Assembly (NCBI GenBank): GCA_017465565.1
Contig: JAFTWA010000018.1
Location: forward strand, 41,662 to 105,661
Reading direction: 5' to 3'
Origin: Tyzzerella sp.
Lineage (GTDB): Bacteria; Bacillota; Clostridia; Lachnospirales; Lachnospiraceae
Length of the DNA stretch: 64,000 bases
Shown here in pieces: positions 55,064 to 64,000 of the stretch (positions within the stretch are counted from its first letter, which is position 1; every line of letters starts with the position of its first letter). Made by a program: the position numbers and the translations under genes. The notes beneath the pieces were generated by a model that was not told the origin of the DNA, ran no database searches, and saw only the letters and a list, made by a program, of their open reading frames with translations.

Positions 55064-55939
55064 GTGAAAAAGAAATTATCAGTAGGACAAATATTTATTT
55101 ACATAGTACTGCTTGTTTACACGGTATTCCTGTTTTTTCCGATTGCAACTGTTTTGGTTACATCCTTTGTACCAACAGAAGAGCTGGCTACAAGCACTGG
55201 ATTCGTGTGGGGATCAGCCAACTCCAATCTGGAAGCGTATAAGGCAATTTTCTTAAACGACAGTTACAGGGACATCGTGGGAATGCCTGGTCTGGTGCTC
55301 GGATTTATCAACACCATGTGGCTCACCTTGATTCCACTTTGTATTGGATTAATGACAGCAGGACTTGCGGCATTTGCATTTTCAAAAATGGATTTTCCGG
55401 GCAAGGAGAAACTGTTTAAATTTTCGGTAATTATTAGAATGATTCCGCTGGGTGCATTCGGGGTTATCTCCTATGTATTCTACTCAAACATCGGATGGAC
55501 AGGAGACTCAGGCTTCTTACCACTCCTCATTCCTGGAATGTTTGGTGGTATCGGAACCATGTTTTTCTTAAGATTATTCTTTGACGGAATCCCAGATTCC
55601 CTTGTGGAAGCTGCAAGACTTGACGGAGCTGGATTCTTTGAAACCTTCTTCAAGGTAATGATGCCGCTTGCAAAGCCTGCGTTTATTTCGCAGTTCATCT
55701 TTGGCTTTGTAGGCGGGTATAACAGCTATTTGGGCCCAATGCTGTACTTACAGAATCAGCCAAAATACGTAACACTTCAGTTGTATTTGAGCCAGATTCG
55801 AAGTCTCTTCCCAAATGCAGGAAGTGAAAACATCTACAGTGCAGCGGCTATTCTGGGAATGCTTCCACTTATTGTAATCTACTGCTTCATGCAGAAATAC
55901 TTCATCGAAGGTATTACTGTTGGTGGCGTAAAAGAATAA
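55064..55939 (+). CDS. Sugar ABC transporter permease (MalG-like), GTG start
   Basis: A 291-residue permease, six membrane segments, EAA loop VEAARLDGAGFFETFFKVMM. The GTG start at 55064 is supported by AGGGAAGGACGG before it and by the Lys-rich start VKKKLSVGQ. Forms the channel with the upstream permease. Confidence 0.93.
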   Translation: MKKKLSVGQIFIYIVLLVYTVFLFFPIATVLVTSFVPTEELATSTGFVWGSANSNLEAYKAIFLNDSYRDIVGMPGLVLGFINTMWLTLIPLCIGLMTAGLAAFAFSKMDFPGKEKLFKFSVIIRMIPLGAFGVISYVFYSNIGWTGDSGFLPLLIPGMFGGIGTMFFLRLFFDGIPDSLVEAARLDGAGFFETFFKVMMPLAKPAFISQFIFGFVGGYNSYLGPMLYLQNQPKYVTLQLYLSQIRSLFPNAGSENIYSAAAILGMLPLIVIYCFMQKYFIEGITVGGVKE

Positions 55940-55960
55940 TTTCGGAGGTGTTACTTTATA

Positions 55961-57784
55961 ATGAAAAAATTAGTGATTTTACTGGTGGCAGCAGGAATGC
56001 TGCTATCAGGATGTGCGCGTGAGACGCAGTATGAGGTGGCAAACTACCAGGGACAGCTTGCCGAAGGCGAGACTAAGTCTGACTTCAATACAGAACTGTT
56101 CTACCGCAACGACAAAAAGACGAGTGGTGCTGACCCATTTATATTGGACAACACGGAAGTAGACGGCTACTACTATCAATATGTTACAGAAGGCTCTCTT
56201 TTCTGTTATCGTTCTGCGAACCTAATGGATTGGGAGCCAGTTGGAAACACCTTAGACAATCTGGAATTTGCGGAGGACGGCTCACAGACAGAGTTCCGTA
56301 AGGTTACAAATGACCAGATGTGGGCACCTGAAGTTGTCTACGACCCAGATACAGCAACTTATTATATGTTCTTTAGTGCATCTCCATCGGAAGATAAAAC
56401 GGTAGAGGCAGGAAAGAACGGTGTAGAAGAGGGACATCCATATCAGATTATGTTTGTTGCAGCTTCAAAATATCCAGATAAAGAGTTCCAATTAGTAAAT
56501 TTCAAGGATGCGGAAAGCTGTGGAAAAGAAAACCTTCACACCTACAGCGAAACAAAATATCCACACTACTATGCGAAGTACCTTGCGTTTGACCCTGAAG
56601 AATACCGTACATTCTCGGATACAATCGGTGGTTCCAGAGCAGAAGGTTATGGCGGATATACGGGTGGTATCGACCCACATCCATACATCGACGAAAACGG
56701 CGAAAAATATCTTTTCTGGGTAGACTCAAGAGGATCTGACCGCCTGGTTGGTGTAAAAATGATTAACTGGTTAAAGCCTGACTGGAGTACAGCGACTGTA
56801 CTTACTTACCACACTTACTATACAGTAGATGACTGGAAAACAGAGCAGGCAGGCGGCAGTGTTCAGAAGGTTTCATATGAATTGGCAAACGTTTCTATCA
56901 ACGAAGGCCCACAGGTTGTGAAACACAATGGCAAATACTATATGACATTCTCGGTAAACTCATATGAGGACAGCTCATATCAGGTAGCACAGGCAGTTTC
57001 TGACAATGTACTTGGACCATACCGTAAACTGACAGAGGATGAAGGTGGGATTGTAATTTCTGGTGGTACATCTGGAAGCCAGGAAATCTCAGGAACAGGA
57101 CACCATACCATGCTTACGGTTGGGGATAAATTGTATATTATCTATCACCGCCATGACGATTTCGTAGCAGCTGGTTCAGCCAGAAATGCGGCAATCGACG
57201 AAGTGAAGTGGGTTACCATCAAGGATAAGGATGGAAAAGACCTTGATGTAATGTATACAAACGGACCAACCTGTACGGTTCAGCCAAAGATAGAAGCCTA
57301 CAGCGAATATAAGAATATCGCGGAAGAAGCTAAAGTTAGCGGCTCTGATGATGCGGCTTATTTGAACGACGGACTTCTTTCTATCTATAAATATGCTAGC
57401 CCAGTCTTTGCTGAATACATCAAAGAAACTAGCATTACAGAAAAAACTACATTTACTTTCGATTTTGAATCAGCAAGAAAAGTACGTGCGGTAATGATTT
57501 ACAATTCTAAGCTGGAGAACACATGCTTTAAAAACATCTCGAGAATAGAATTGGTTTGTGAAGAAAACGGCGAAGAAGTAACTCGCTTTATCAAAGATTT
57601 GGAATTCAGTTCAGAATACTACAAGGCAAACGACCTTGATGGCTCTATTTATTATATCACTCCTGGTGCCGCTACATACGCAGAGTTTGATGAACTGAAT
57701 GTGAAGTCAATCAGAATCACGGTGGAAGTGCCAGAAGGTCAAGAATCTGTTGGTATTTCTGAAGTGAGAATTCTTGGACAATAA
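55961..57784 (+). CDS. GH43-family glycoside hydrolase lipoprotein
   Basis: A 607-residue surface enzyme with lipobox LLSGC (Cys18). The five-bladed propeller of GH43 is marked by GADPF with catalytic base Asp58, MWAPEVVYDP, and NEGPQVVKHNGKYYM with catalytic acid Glu315. Residues about 440-607 form a beta-sandwich (YLNDGLLSIYKYASPVF to VGISEVRILG) like a CBM32/discoidin-type module. GH43 enzymes cleave arabinosides, xylosides and galactosides. It acts outside the membrane on polymer before import by the adjacent ABC system. Ribosome site GGAGGTG 8-14 bp upstream of the start. Confidence 0.9.
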   Translation: MKKLVILLVAAGMLLSGCARETQYEVANYQGQLAEGETKSDFNTELFYRNDKKTSGADPFILDNTEVDGYYYQYVTEGSLFCYRSANLMDWEPVGNTLDNLEFAEDGSQTEFRKVTNDQMWAPEVVYDPDTATYYMFFSASPSEDKTVEAGKNGVEEGHPYQIMFVAASKYPDKEFQLVNFKDAESCGKENLHTYSETKYPHYYAKYLAFDPEEYRTFSDTIGGSRAEGYGGYTGGIDPHPYIDENGEKYLFWVDSRGSDRLVGVKMINWLKPDWSTATVLTYHTYYTVDDWKTEQAGGSVQKVSYELANVSINEGPQVVKHNGKYYMTFSVNSYEDSSYQVAQAVSDNVLGPYRKLTEDEGGIVISGGTSGSQEISGTGHHTMLTVGDKLYIIYHRHDDFVAAGSARNAAIDEVKWVTIKDKDGKDLDVMYTNGPTCTVQPKIEAYSEYKNIAEEAKVSGSDDAAYLNDGLLSIYKYASPVFAEYIKETSITEKTTFTFDFESARKVRAVMIYNSKLENTCFKNISRIELVCEENGEEVTRFIKDLEFSSEYYKANDLDGSIYYITPGAATYAEFDELNVKSIRITVEVPEGQESVGISEVRILGQ

Positions 57785-57798
57785 GGGAGGTGTTATAG

Positions 57799-60700
57799 AT
57801 GGAAAAACCTAGTAAATTAACCACAAAAAAGCTGATTATTATCATAGCAGCTGTAGTTGCAGTTTGTGGCTTAGTATTAGGAGCGCTGGTATTCTCCCGT
57901 AACAATATCAAGGAAGTAGCGTCGGAAGACGACTACGGCTATGTAAATCCTGACGAGACAAAGGCAGAGACAGATGCTGGTTTTGTCATCGACGGTGTTT
58001 TAGATGAAGAACAATATCAGAAAAACAACTGGCTATACTTATCGAATAAGGAAGGCGGAGCAGATGTTGAGATTGCCATGACAAGTTACTATGGCGAAAA
58101 GGGTATGTATTTTGTCTATGACGTTACAGAGGGGAATCCTATTTATGTAAATACAGCTCGTGCTTCTTATTTAAACAGCTGTATTGAAATGTATCTGGCA
58201 CCAAGCACAGTTACTTCTTTAAGTGGTAACAGCCTTTTTGAGATTGACTTATTGCCAACTGGTGATATGACTTTCAAGAAGAGCAACGGTAAAGGCGGAT
58301 ACGTAAATGTAGCGACAACAGACGATAAGATGGCTGTACTTGGAGCTACAACAAAAGGCGGAGAAGTAAATTCAGAAGAATGCTACGGCTACTGCCTCGA
58401 ACTATTTATCCCATGGGATTACATGGATAAATTCGATTTAGATTCAGATGCAATGAAAGACAGCTTTGTATATGTTGACCCTGCACATATTACTTCATTC
58501 AACTTTGCTGGAACAGACACAAACGTAGACAGATACTGGTACTATTTTGCGCAGCAACACGGCGCTGGCTTCTCTGATGTATATCAATACTTCAGATTTG
58601 ATGAAAAAGGTGTACAGGGAAGTGTTCCTGTAGAATTGCAGGCTGGAGAGCATTATACAATTGAAGGAACAAAGGCTGTAATTCCTGGTATGAAAACAAA
58701 CATCACAATCACACCAGAAGCAGGCTATACATTACATTCTATCCTTATTAACGGGGAAGAATATATTAAGAAAGCAAACTTTAACGAAGATGGTTCGGTT
58801 ACACTGAATGTCCGTGGTGTGAAAGAAGGTCTTAAGATTTCTGCAACAGCAGTGATTGCGACGGAAGGAAATAAGACTTTAAGCGGAACAGTGATTGCAA
58901 ACAAGCTTGGCGGCGGAAGCCTCAAGGACGTGTCTGCAAGCTACACGGGACCAACTGGTGAAAAACCACTTGAGCTTGACAGCAACGGTAAATTCACATT
59001 GACAGACCTGAAACAAGGCTACTACACAATCACGATTGAAAAGGAAGGCTACGAAAAGCTTGTTCGCAGCATCTACTTAAACCGTGATATGGAAGTAGAA
59101 TTATCTCTGGAATATCAGACATTTGCAGTGACAAAGGGTTCATGCTGGATTTTAGATGACCAGAACAACGGCGTACTGCATAAGTTTGGTGGCTCAGGAA
59201 ATCTTCTGTCAAATGACAAGTATGACAAGTTCACAGTAGAAGCAAACTTCAAATATGATACAGATTTGCCAAATGAAGCTGACACAGATGCCTTCACACA
59301 ACAGCGTCAAGGTCTCAGAATCGTGTTCAGTAATGAAAAGGCTTGGCACATCGATGTGATGAATGAAAATGGCAAGTACATCGTACAGTACGCAAAACAT
59401 TCAGGTGACAACTCTGTATTTGGATGGAAGGGCATCCACGAAATGACAGAAGCAGAGGTTGCTAAATTCACAAGTGAAGACGGCATTAAGCTTGAGGTTC
59501 AAAGAGACGGCAAATATGCTAACGTTTACTTAGACGGCAAACTCATTGCTGTGGAAGTGCTGGATGATGAATATGTAAAATTAAGTGCACAGATTGGATT
59601 TGAATTCTGGGTGGCTAACCGTGAAATCATGGATGTGCCATACAAGATTACAACTGCAAACAGTGTAAATCTTAAGAGTACATTATTCAAGACAGCAAAA
59701 GGCTGGGATGTTTCGGGACAGTATAATGGACTCCTTACAATGCCAGAAGGTGGAAGAGGCGACCTTAAGTTTGTAAATAAATATGCAAATATGGACTTGA
59801 CTCTCAGAGTGAAGGACTATGATGATGCTGAAAAGAAAGCAGCAAGAACAGATGTATTGTTTGTATTCGACAATGGCGCACACATTTCATTCGGTATTAC
59901 TTCTGATGATAAGGGTGCATGGATTCAGTCTTTGAATCAGTCGGCAGATAAGGTTGACGGTAAAGCAACTCAATTTATCTATAAGAGATATAAGAGCTGG
60001 GGAGCACTCAGTGAGGAAGAATTTGCACAGTACAAAGACGGCGGTGTAGACTTCCGTATCGTAAGATATGGCACAGAAGTGACACTTTACATCGGCGACA
60101 GAATGGTAGCGGTAGCTGACCTTACAAGCAACAATAGTGGTGTGACCGCTGATATGCCAGCAACTGTAACAATCAGACATTATGATGATGCAGGTGTGAA
60201 GGTGGAAATGCCATTCGAACTTACCCAAGAGTTTAATTTGGTAAAAATCACAACAATTGCAGGCAAGAATGGTTCCGTTACAACAGAGAAACAGCAATAC
60301 TTTGTAGGTGATACCGTAAAAGTTTTAGCTGGAAAAGACGATTACTACTGTACATGGATGAAGGTAAATGGTAAGGAGGTTGATATCAACTGGGACTATA
60401 CTTACTCATTTACAGCAACTGAAAAAGAATACACAGTAGAAGGCGACTTGGCAAAGAAAGTATTTGCAGCAAGTAAAGAATGGAATCTTTTACAACAGAA
60501 TGCAGGTAAATTAATCGTGCCAAACAGCGATGGAGATTCAGGCTGGGTTAATACGGTAGAAAAGACTTACAAGGATGTAGATTTGAAATTTACATTAAAG
60601 GATACAAAGAGTGAAGACAAGAACTTCAGAACCGGTGTAAGACTTACCTTCACAAACGACGAATATGTTACATTCTCAGTAACTAATGATACTAAGGATG

Positions 60701-63700
60701 GCTCATATATTCTTCAGAATATGGGCGGCAGCATTCTGAACTGGAAGAATCCAGGCTATACCCTGAATGCAGAACAAACTGCAGGCATCACAGGTGACGG
60801 TTTGGAAATGCGTATTGTTCGTATCGGTTCAGGTGTTGATATTTACCTCGGTGGTGAACATGCATATGGATTTGACCTTTCTACAAATGTAGATGGCGAA
60901 GACAGCGAAGTGGAAGATAAAGCAGCACAAATCGCTGTAAGACACTACGGTAATACAGGCGTTGATGCTGAAATCGGATTTGAATTTGCAGAAGCAGAAA
61001 AACCAGTGAAGATTACTATCGAAGATAGTAAGAATGGAACTGCTGTAACAAAACAAATGCACTACTTTGAAGGCCAGACAGTAATTGCAAGCGGCAAAGG
61101 CGAAGAAGGCTACTATTGCTCAGGCTTGGAAGTAGATGGCAAGGATGTTGAACTTAATTGGGACGGAACGTATAGTTTCACAGCGGAAAAAGAAGGGCAT
61201 ACGATTAAGGGAAGCTTCTCAGAAAGTGTATTTAAAGACAATAGCGGTTGGGATTTGGTAGAACAGAACGCTGGTCTTATTGGACTGCCAGAGAACCGTA
61301 CAGGAAATTCATCATGGCTTGAATTATATGACCAATATGGTGATATCGATTTGACATTGACAGCGAGAGACTACATTGGCGATGGAACGGATGCATGTAC
61401 GGTAGTTAGATTTGTTATTGATGGAAAAGAAGCTTCATTTAGAATTGGTCATATGGATGGCACATATAAGGTTCAAACTTATGGAAATTCTTCATTATAC
61501 AAATGGAGTTATTCTTTCAATTTAACAAATGAAGAAATTAAAGAATATCAAAGTGAAGCAGGACTTGATTTCCGAGTAGTTCGTAAGGGCACAGACATTT
61601 ATCTCTATGCAGGAGATAGGAGAGTATGTAATGTATTTGACCTTACATATGACAAAGATTCTGTAGAAACAGGTATAACTGCTGATATGCCAGCAAGTAT
61701 CTTTATCAAACAGGATGGCAACTTAGGACATGAAGTAGAAATCGAGTATGTAATTAAGACAGAAGTGCCAGATGAAGCAAAGATTACAATTGCAGATGGT
61801 ATCGCAAATGGAACGATTACTACCGAGTTTAGCAAGTACTTAGCTGGAGATAAAGTAGGTCTTGTTACAACAGGTGCTGATGGTTATTATTATGATTCAT
61901 TAAAGGCAAACGATAAGGACGTTAAGGTTGATGAAAACACATTACTTCCTACATTTACAGCAAAAACTGAGAATACAGTAACAGGAAGCTTTGCACCTGC
62001 TGTCTTTAAAAACGGTGGTGGTGGCAAGTGGAATCTTGTAAATCATAATGTAGGTATTTTGGCACTTGCAAATAGTAATGGAGATTCATCATGGCTTGAT
62101 TCTTGTGATAGTACATACAGAGGCGTAAGCGTAAATGTACAAGATAAGATTGGAAATACGAAACAATTCCGTATGCAAATCTATTTTGCATTCGATAATG
62201 GTGAAACATTTAGAATAAGATTGCACGATACAGATAAAGACGGAAAGTATAGAATCCAGACCATGGAAGATTCTATAACTCCAACGTGGAAACCATATTA
62301 TGAATTAAGCGATGACGAGGTTGATAAATTACAAGGCGAAGATGGAATAAACTTACGTGTTGAAATTGTTGGTGTTATTGCAAATATCTATTTGGATGAT
62401 GTCAACGTATGTCAAATAAGCTTGATGAAAGACAGAGACGGTAAAGATACCGGAGTTGGAAGTGAGGCTGCATCAGTAACACTTCGACTCTATGGAAACA
62501 CTGGATATAACACCTTAGTGCCTTATGCTTTAATGAAAGCAAAGGAAGCAAAGGTAAATCTTACAAGCGAATCAACAGATGGTGGAAGTATCGAGGTTGT
62601 TACACAGAATAACTATGTTAATGGTTATGTAACTGTAAAACCAGTGGCGAAAGACGGATATGGCTGCACAGGCCTAAAAGTAAATGGTAATAATGCTATT
62701 CTTGAGGCTGATGGAACATATACATTCCTGGCAACAGAAGAAAATACTGTAGAAGCTACTTTCAAACGTAAGGTAATTCTTAACATTAACGTTCCAACAG
62801 ATGCTGCATATGGAACAATTACACCAAAGGCAGATTACTATGTTGGAGATAACGTGGAACTTGCAGTTGATACAGCAGACGGTTATAACTGTAAAGACTT
62901 TGTTGTAAAACAGGGCGGTAAGGAAGTTCTGAGTGAAAAGGTTATCTTCAAGGATGGAACTTATAGCTTCAAGGCAGAGAAGTATAATTATACAGTTGAA
63001 GGAAGTTTTGTTGAGAAGATATTCAATGAAAAGACAAATAATGCTTATAATGATTGGGATTTGACAGGACAGTATGAAGGAGTCATGACACATAACGTCA
63101 GCAGTTCAAACTCGTCTTGGCTTGTGTTCAATAAGCAATATGTAAACTCGGATATAACCCTGACAGTAATTGAGCATGATGAAACTGGAAATGACAGTAA
63201 TTCAAATGCAAGTAGAACGTCAGTACAATATTCTATTGGTGACAAATACTGGACTAGTTTTTCTGTATTCCACTGGAATAATACATATCAAATAGCCGGT
63301 AGAACTAATGATTCACTTAATCAAGGTGATGCAAACAAGAGTGGAGTTGTATATTACAGCTTATCAAAAGATGAGATTGCATTGTTGAAGAGTAAGGAAG
63401 GAATTGAATTCCGAGTTATTCGAAATGGTACGTTAGTAGATATTTATCTTGATGGCAGATTAGTAGTAGAGGATATCGACCTTACAGGTGATGGCGCATA
63501 TTCAAATGTAATCACAGCTACGACACCAACTGATGTGAAGATAAAGAGAGATGATGATAAAAATATTCAGACTGTAATTCCATTTACAATATCTGAAGCA
63601 TTACCAGAGACAGTAACACTTAATATTCCTACTACTATTGATAATGGAACAATCACGAAAGGTAAAGATAGTTATATTGTAGGTGAAAAAGTTACTCTTA

Positions 63701-64000
63701 CAGTAGCTGGTAACAATAATACTTATTACTATGATTCGCTGACAGTAAATGACAAAGAAGTAATGGTTGAGAATGATGGAACATATACGTTTACAGCAAC
63801 TGAGAAAGTTTATGATATAAACGGAAGTTTTGCACAAACAATTTTCTCTATTGATGATACAGAACAACCATTAAAATATTGGAATCTCACTAATCAGCAC
63901 AAAGGAGTTATCGTTCAAAGGGATGATTATACTGGAGTGACAAATGTTTATGCTAATTTTGCTGGAACTCACACGAATTCAGATGTGACTTTGATTATTA
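57799..64000 (+). CDS. Giant anchored repeat surface protein, 3' end outside window
   Basis: The frame starts at ATG 57799 behind GGGAGGTG and stays open to the window edge: at least 2067 residues. A Lys-rich tail and membrane helix (about 11-33) anchor it by the N-terminus. Residues about 55-270 resemble a CBM9/DOMON-like module (FVIDGVLDEEQYQKNNW). A carboxypeptidase-regulatory-like fold follows (LSGTVIANKLGGGSLKDVSA). Then come seven modules whose opening Trp codons lie at 59146, 59704, 60481, 61249, 62029, 63055 and 63880, most 256-260 residues apart, reading like W(D/N)L..Q..G with a lectin-like beta-sandwich. Modules are joined by short units of the type YFVGDTVKVLAGKDDYYC followed by a Gly/Thr turn. 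Probably binds the glycan cut by the GH43 protein just upstream. Confidence 0.88.
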   Translation, partial: MEKPSKLTTKKLIIIIAAVVAVCGLVLGALVFSRNNIKEVASEDDYGYVNPDETKAETDAGFVIDGVLDEEQYQKNNWLYLSNKEGGADVEIAMTSYYGEKGMYFVYDVTEGNPIYVNTARASYLNSCIEMYLAPSTVTSLSGNSLFEIDLLPTGDMTFKKSNGKGGYVNVATTDDKMAVLGATTKGGEVNSEECYGYCLELFIPWDYMDKFDLDSDAMKDSFVYVDPAHITSFNFAGTDTNVDRYWYYFAQQHGAGFSDVYQYFRFDEKGVQGSVPVELQAGEHYTIEGTKAVIPGMKTNITITPEAGYTLHSILINGEEYIKKANFNEDGSVTLNVRGVKEGLKISATAVIATEGNKTLSGTVIANKLGGGSLKDVSASYTGPTGEKPLELDSNGKFTLTDLKQGYYTITIEKEGYEKLVRSIYLNRDMEVELSLEYQTFAVTKGSCWILDDQNNGVLHKFGGSGNLLSNDKYDKFTVEANFKYDTDLPNEADTDAFTQQRQGLRIVFSNEKAWHIDVMNENGKYIVQYAKHSGDNSVFGWKGIHEMTEAEVAKFTSEDGIKLEVQRDGKYANVYLDGKLIAVEVLDDEYVKLSAQIGFEFWVANREIMDVPYKITTANSVNLKSTLFKTAKGWDVSGQYNGLLTMPEGGRGDLKFVNKYANMDLTLRVKDYDDAEKKAARTDVLFVFDNGAHISFGITSDDKGAWIQSLNQSADKVDGKATQFIYKRYKSWGALSEEEFAQYKDGGVDFRIVRYGTEVTLYIGDRMVAVADLTSNNSGVTADMPATVTIRHYDDAGVKVEMPFELTQEFNLVKITTIAGKNGSVTTEKQQYFVGDTVKVLAGKDDYYCTWMKVNGKEVDINWDYTYSFTATEKEYTVEGDLAKKVFAASKEWNLLQQNAGKLIVPNSDGDSGWVNTVEKTYKDVDLKFTLKDTKSEDKNFRTGVRLTFTNDEYVTFSVTNDTKDGSYILQNMGGSILNWKNPGYTLNAEQTAGITGDGLEMRIVRIGSGVDIYLGGEHAYGFDLSTNVDGEDSEVEDKAAQIAVRHYGNTGVDAEIGFEFAEAEKPVKITIEDSKNGTAVTKQMHYFEGQTVIASGKGEEGYYCSGLEVDGKDVELNWDGTYSFTAEKEGHTIKGSFSESVFKDNSGWDLVEQNAGLIGLPENRTGNSSWLELYDQYGDIDLTLTARDYIGDGTDACTVVRFVIDGKEASFRIGHMDGTYKVQTYGNSSLYKWSYSFNLTNEEIKEYQSEAGLDFRVVRKGTDIYLYAGDRRVCNVFDLTYDKDSVETGITADMPASIFIKQDGNLGHEVEIEYVIKTEVPDEAKITIADGIANGTITTEFSKYLAGDKVGLVTTGADGYYYDSLKANDKDVKVDENTLLPTFTAKTENTVTGSFAPAVFKNGGGGKWNLVNHNVGILALANSNGDSSWLDSCDSTYRGVSVNVQDKIGNTKQFRMQIYFAFDNGETFRIRLHDTDKDGKYRIQTMEDSITPTWKPYYELSDDEVDKLQGEDGINLRVEIVGVIANIYLDDVNVCQISLMKDRDGKDTGVGSEAASVTLRLYGNTGYNTLVPYALMKAKEAKVNLTSESTDGGSIEVVTQNNYVNGYVTVKPVAKDGYGCTGLKVNGNNAILEADGTYTFLATEENTVEATFKRKVILNINVPTDAAYGTITPKADYYVGDNVELAVDTADGYNCKDFVVKQGGKEVLSEKVIFKDGTYSFKAEKYNYTVEGSFVEKIFNEKTNNAYNDWDLTGQYEGVMTHNVSSSNSSWLVFNKQYVNSDITLTVIEHDETGNDSNSNASRTSVQYSIGDKYWTSFSVFHWNNTYQIAGRTNDSLNQGDANKSGVVYYSLSKDEIALLKSKEGIEFRVIRNGTLVDIYLDGRLVVEDIDLTGDGAYSNVITATTPTDVKIKRDDDKNIQTVIPFTISEALPETVTLNIPTTIDNGTITKGKDSYIVGEKVTLTVAGNNNTYYYDSLTVNDKEVMVENDGTYTFTATEKVYDINGSFAQTIFSIDDTEQPLKYWNLTNQHKGVIVQRDDYTGVTNVYANFAGTHTNSDVTLII

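Noticed and set aside
58725-63867. Minus-strand frames opposite the last giant gene
   Set aside because: The plus strand is open throughout with coherent repeated domains; the minus frames are compositional shadows.

Overview
The window reads as chromosomal DNA of a low-GC anaerobic Firmicute, most like a gut Lachnospiraceae (Clostridia). This rests on strong AGGAGG ribosome sites, AT-rich intergenic DNA, LplB/LplC-type sugar ABC transporters with a YesL (DUF624) partner, an agr quorum-sensing locus with a clostridial-type AgrD tail, and an OFA-family transporter. The genus is inferred, not proven. No rRNA, tRNA or CRISPR array was seen.

Layout. (1) 1-10137: end of a giant beta-helix repeat protein, a secreted SGNH-hydrolase/EEP-phosphodiesterase fusion, a second EEP protein without a signal peptide, and a GH65 glycoside phosphorylase. 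(2) 10190-13791: an agr-type quorum-sensing locus: agrB, a 34-residue agrD at 10905-11009, a terminator, an unknown gene, a LytTR response regulator and a GHKL histidine kinase. (3) 13800-20590: accessory DNA with an IS21 relic (both ends kept, catalytic core lost), small secreted proteins and lipoproteins, a frameshifted gene, an XRE regulator and a 464-bp near-palindrome. A 22-bp-spaced direct repeat occurs both before agrB and before the secreted-protein gene at 15340, which suggests a local agr regulon. (4) 20593-25261: OFA transporter and carB. (5) 25447-47683: a same-strand run of sixteen genes: glycerol-1-phosphate-dehydrogenase-like enzyme, metallo-beta-lactamase lipoprotein, membrane-tethered metallophosphoesterase, DapA/NanA-type aldolase, P-loop kinase, FAD oxidoreductase, LplB/LplC/binding-protein ABC importer, sugar isomerase, histidine phosphatase, GH31 glycosidase, an 1873-residue anchored beta-helix protein, YesL, a second metallo-beta-lactamase protein and AraD. 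It is followed by a convergent AraC regulator and a divergent 2-hydroxyacid dehydrogenase. A 20-bp sequence is shared exactly, in inverted orientation, between the promoter region of this run and the AraC/dehydrogenase intergenic region. (6) 49562-51027: AAA/DUF4143 ATPase behind three 34-bp tandem repeats. (7) 51237-64000: AraC regulator, binding protein plus two permeases, a GH43 lipoprotein and a very large N-terminally anchored repeat protein that runs off the window.

How it fits together. There are three glycan-use loci, each with its own giant surface repeat protein. The first two are unusually rich in phosphoesterase-type folds (two EEP proteins, a metallophosphoesterase, two MBL proteins, a histidine phosphatase). 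I infer that phosphate-containing or otherwise decorated glycans or polyols are targets, with glycerol-1-phosphate and pentulose-5-phosphate enzymes handling products inside the cell. Neither ABC importer carries its own ATPase, so a shared ATPase encoded elsewhere is expected.
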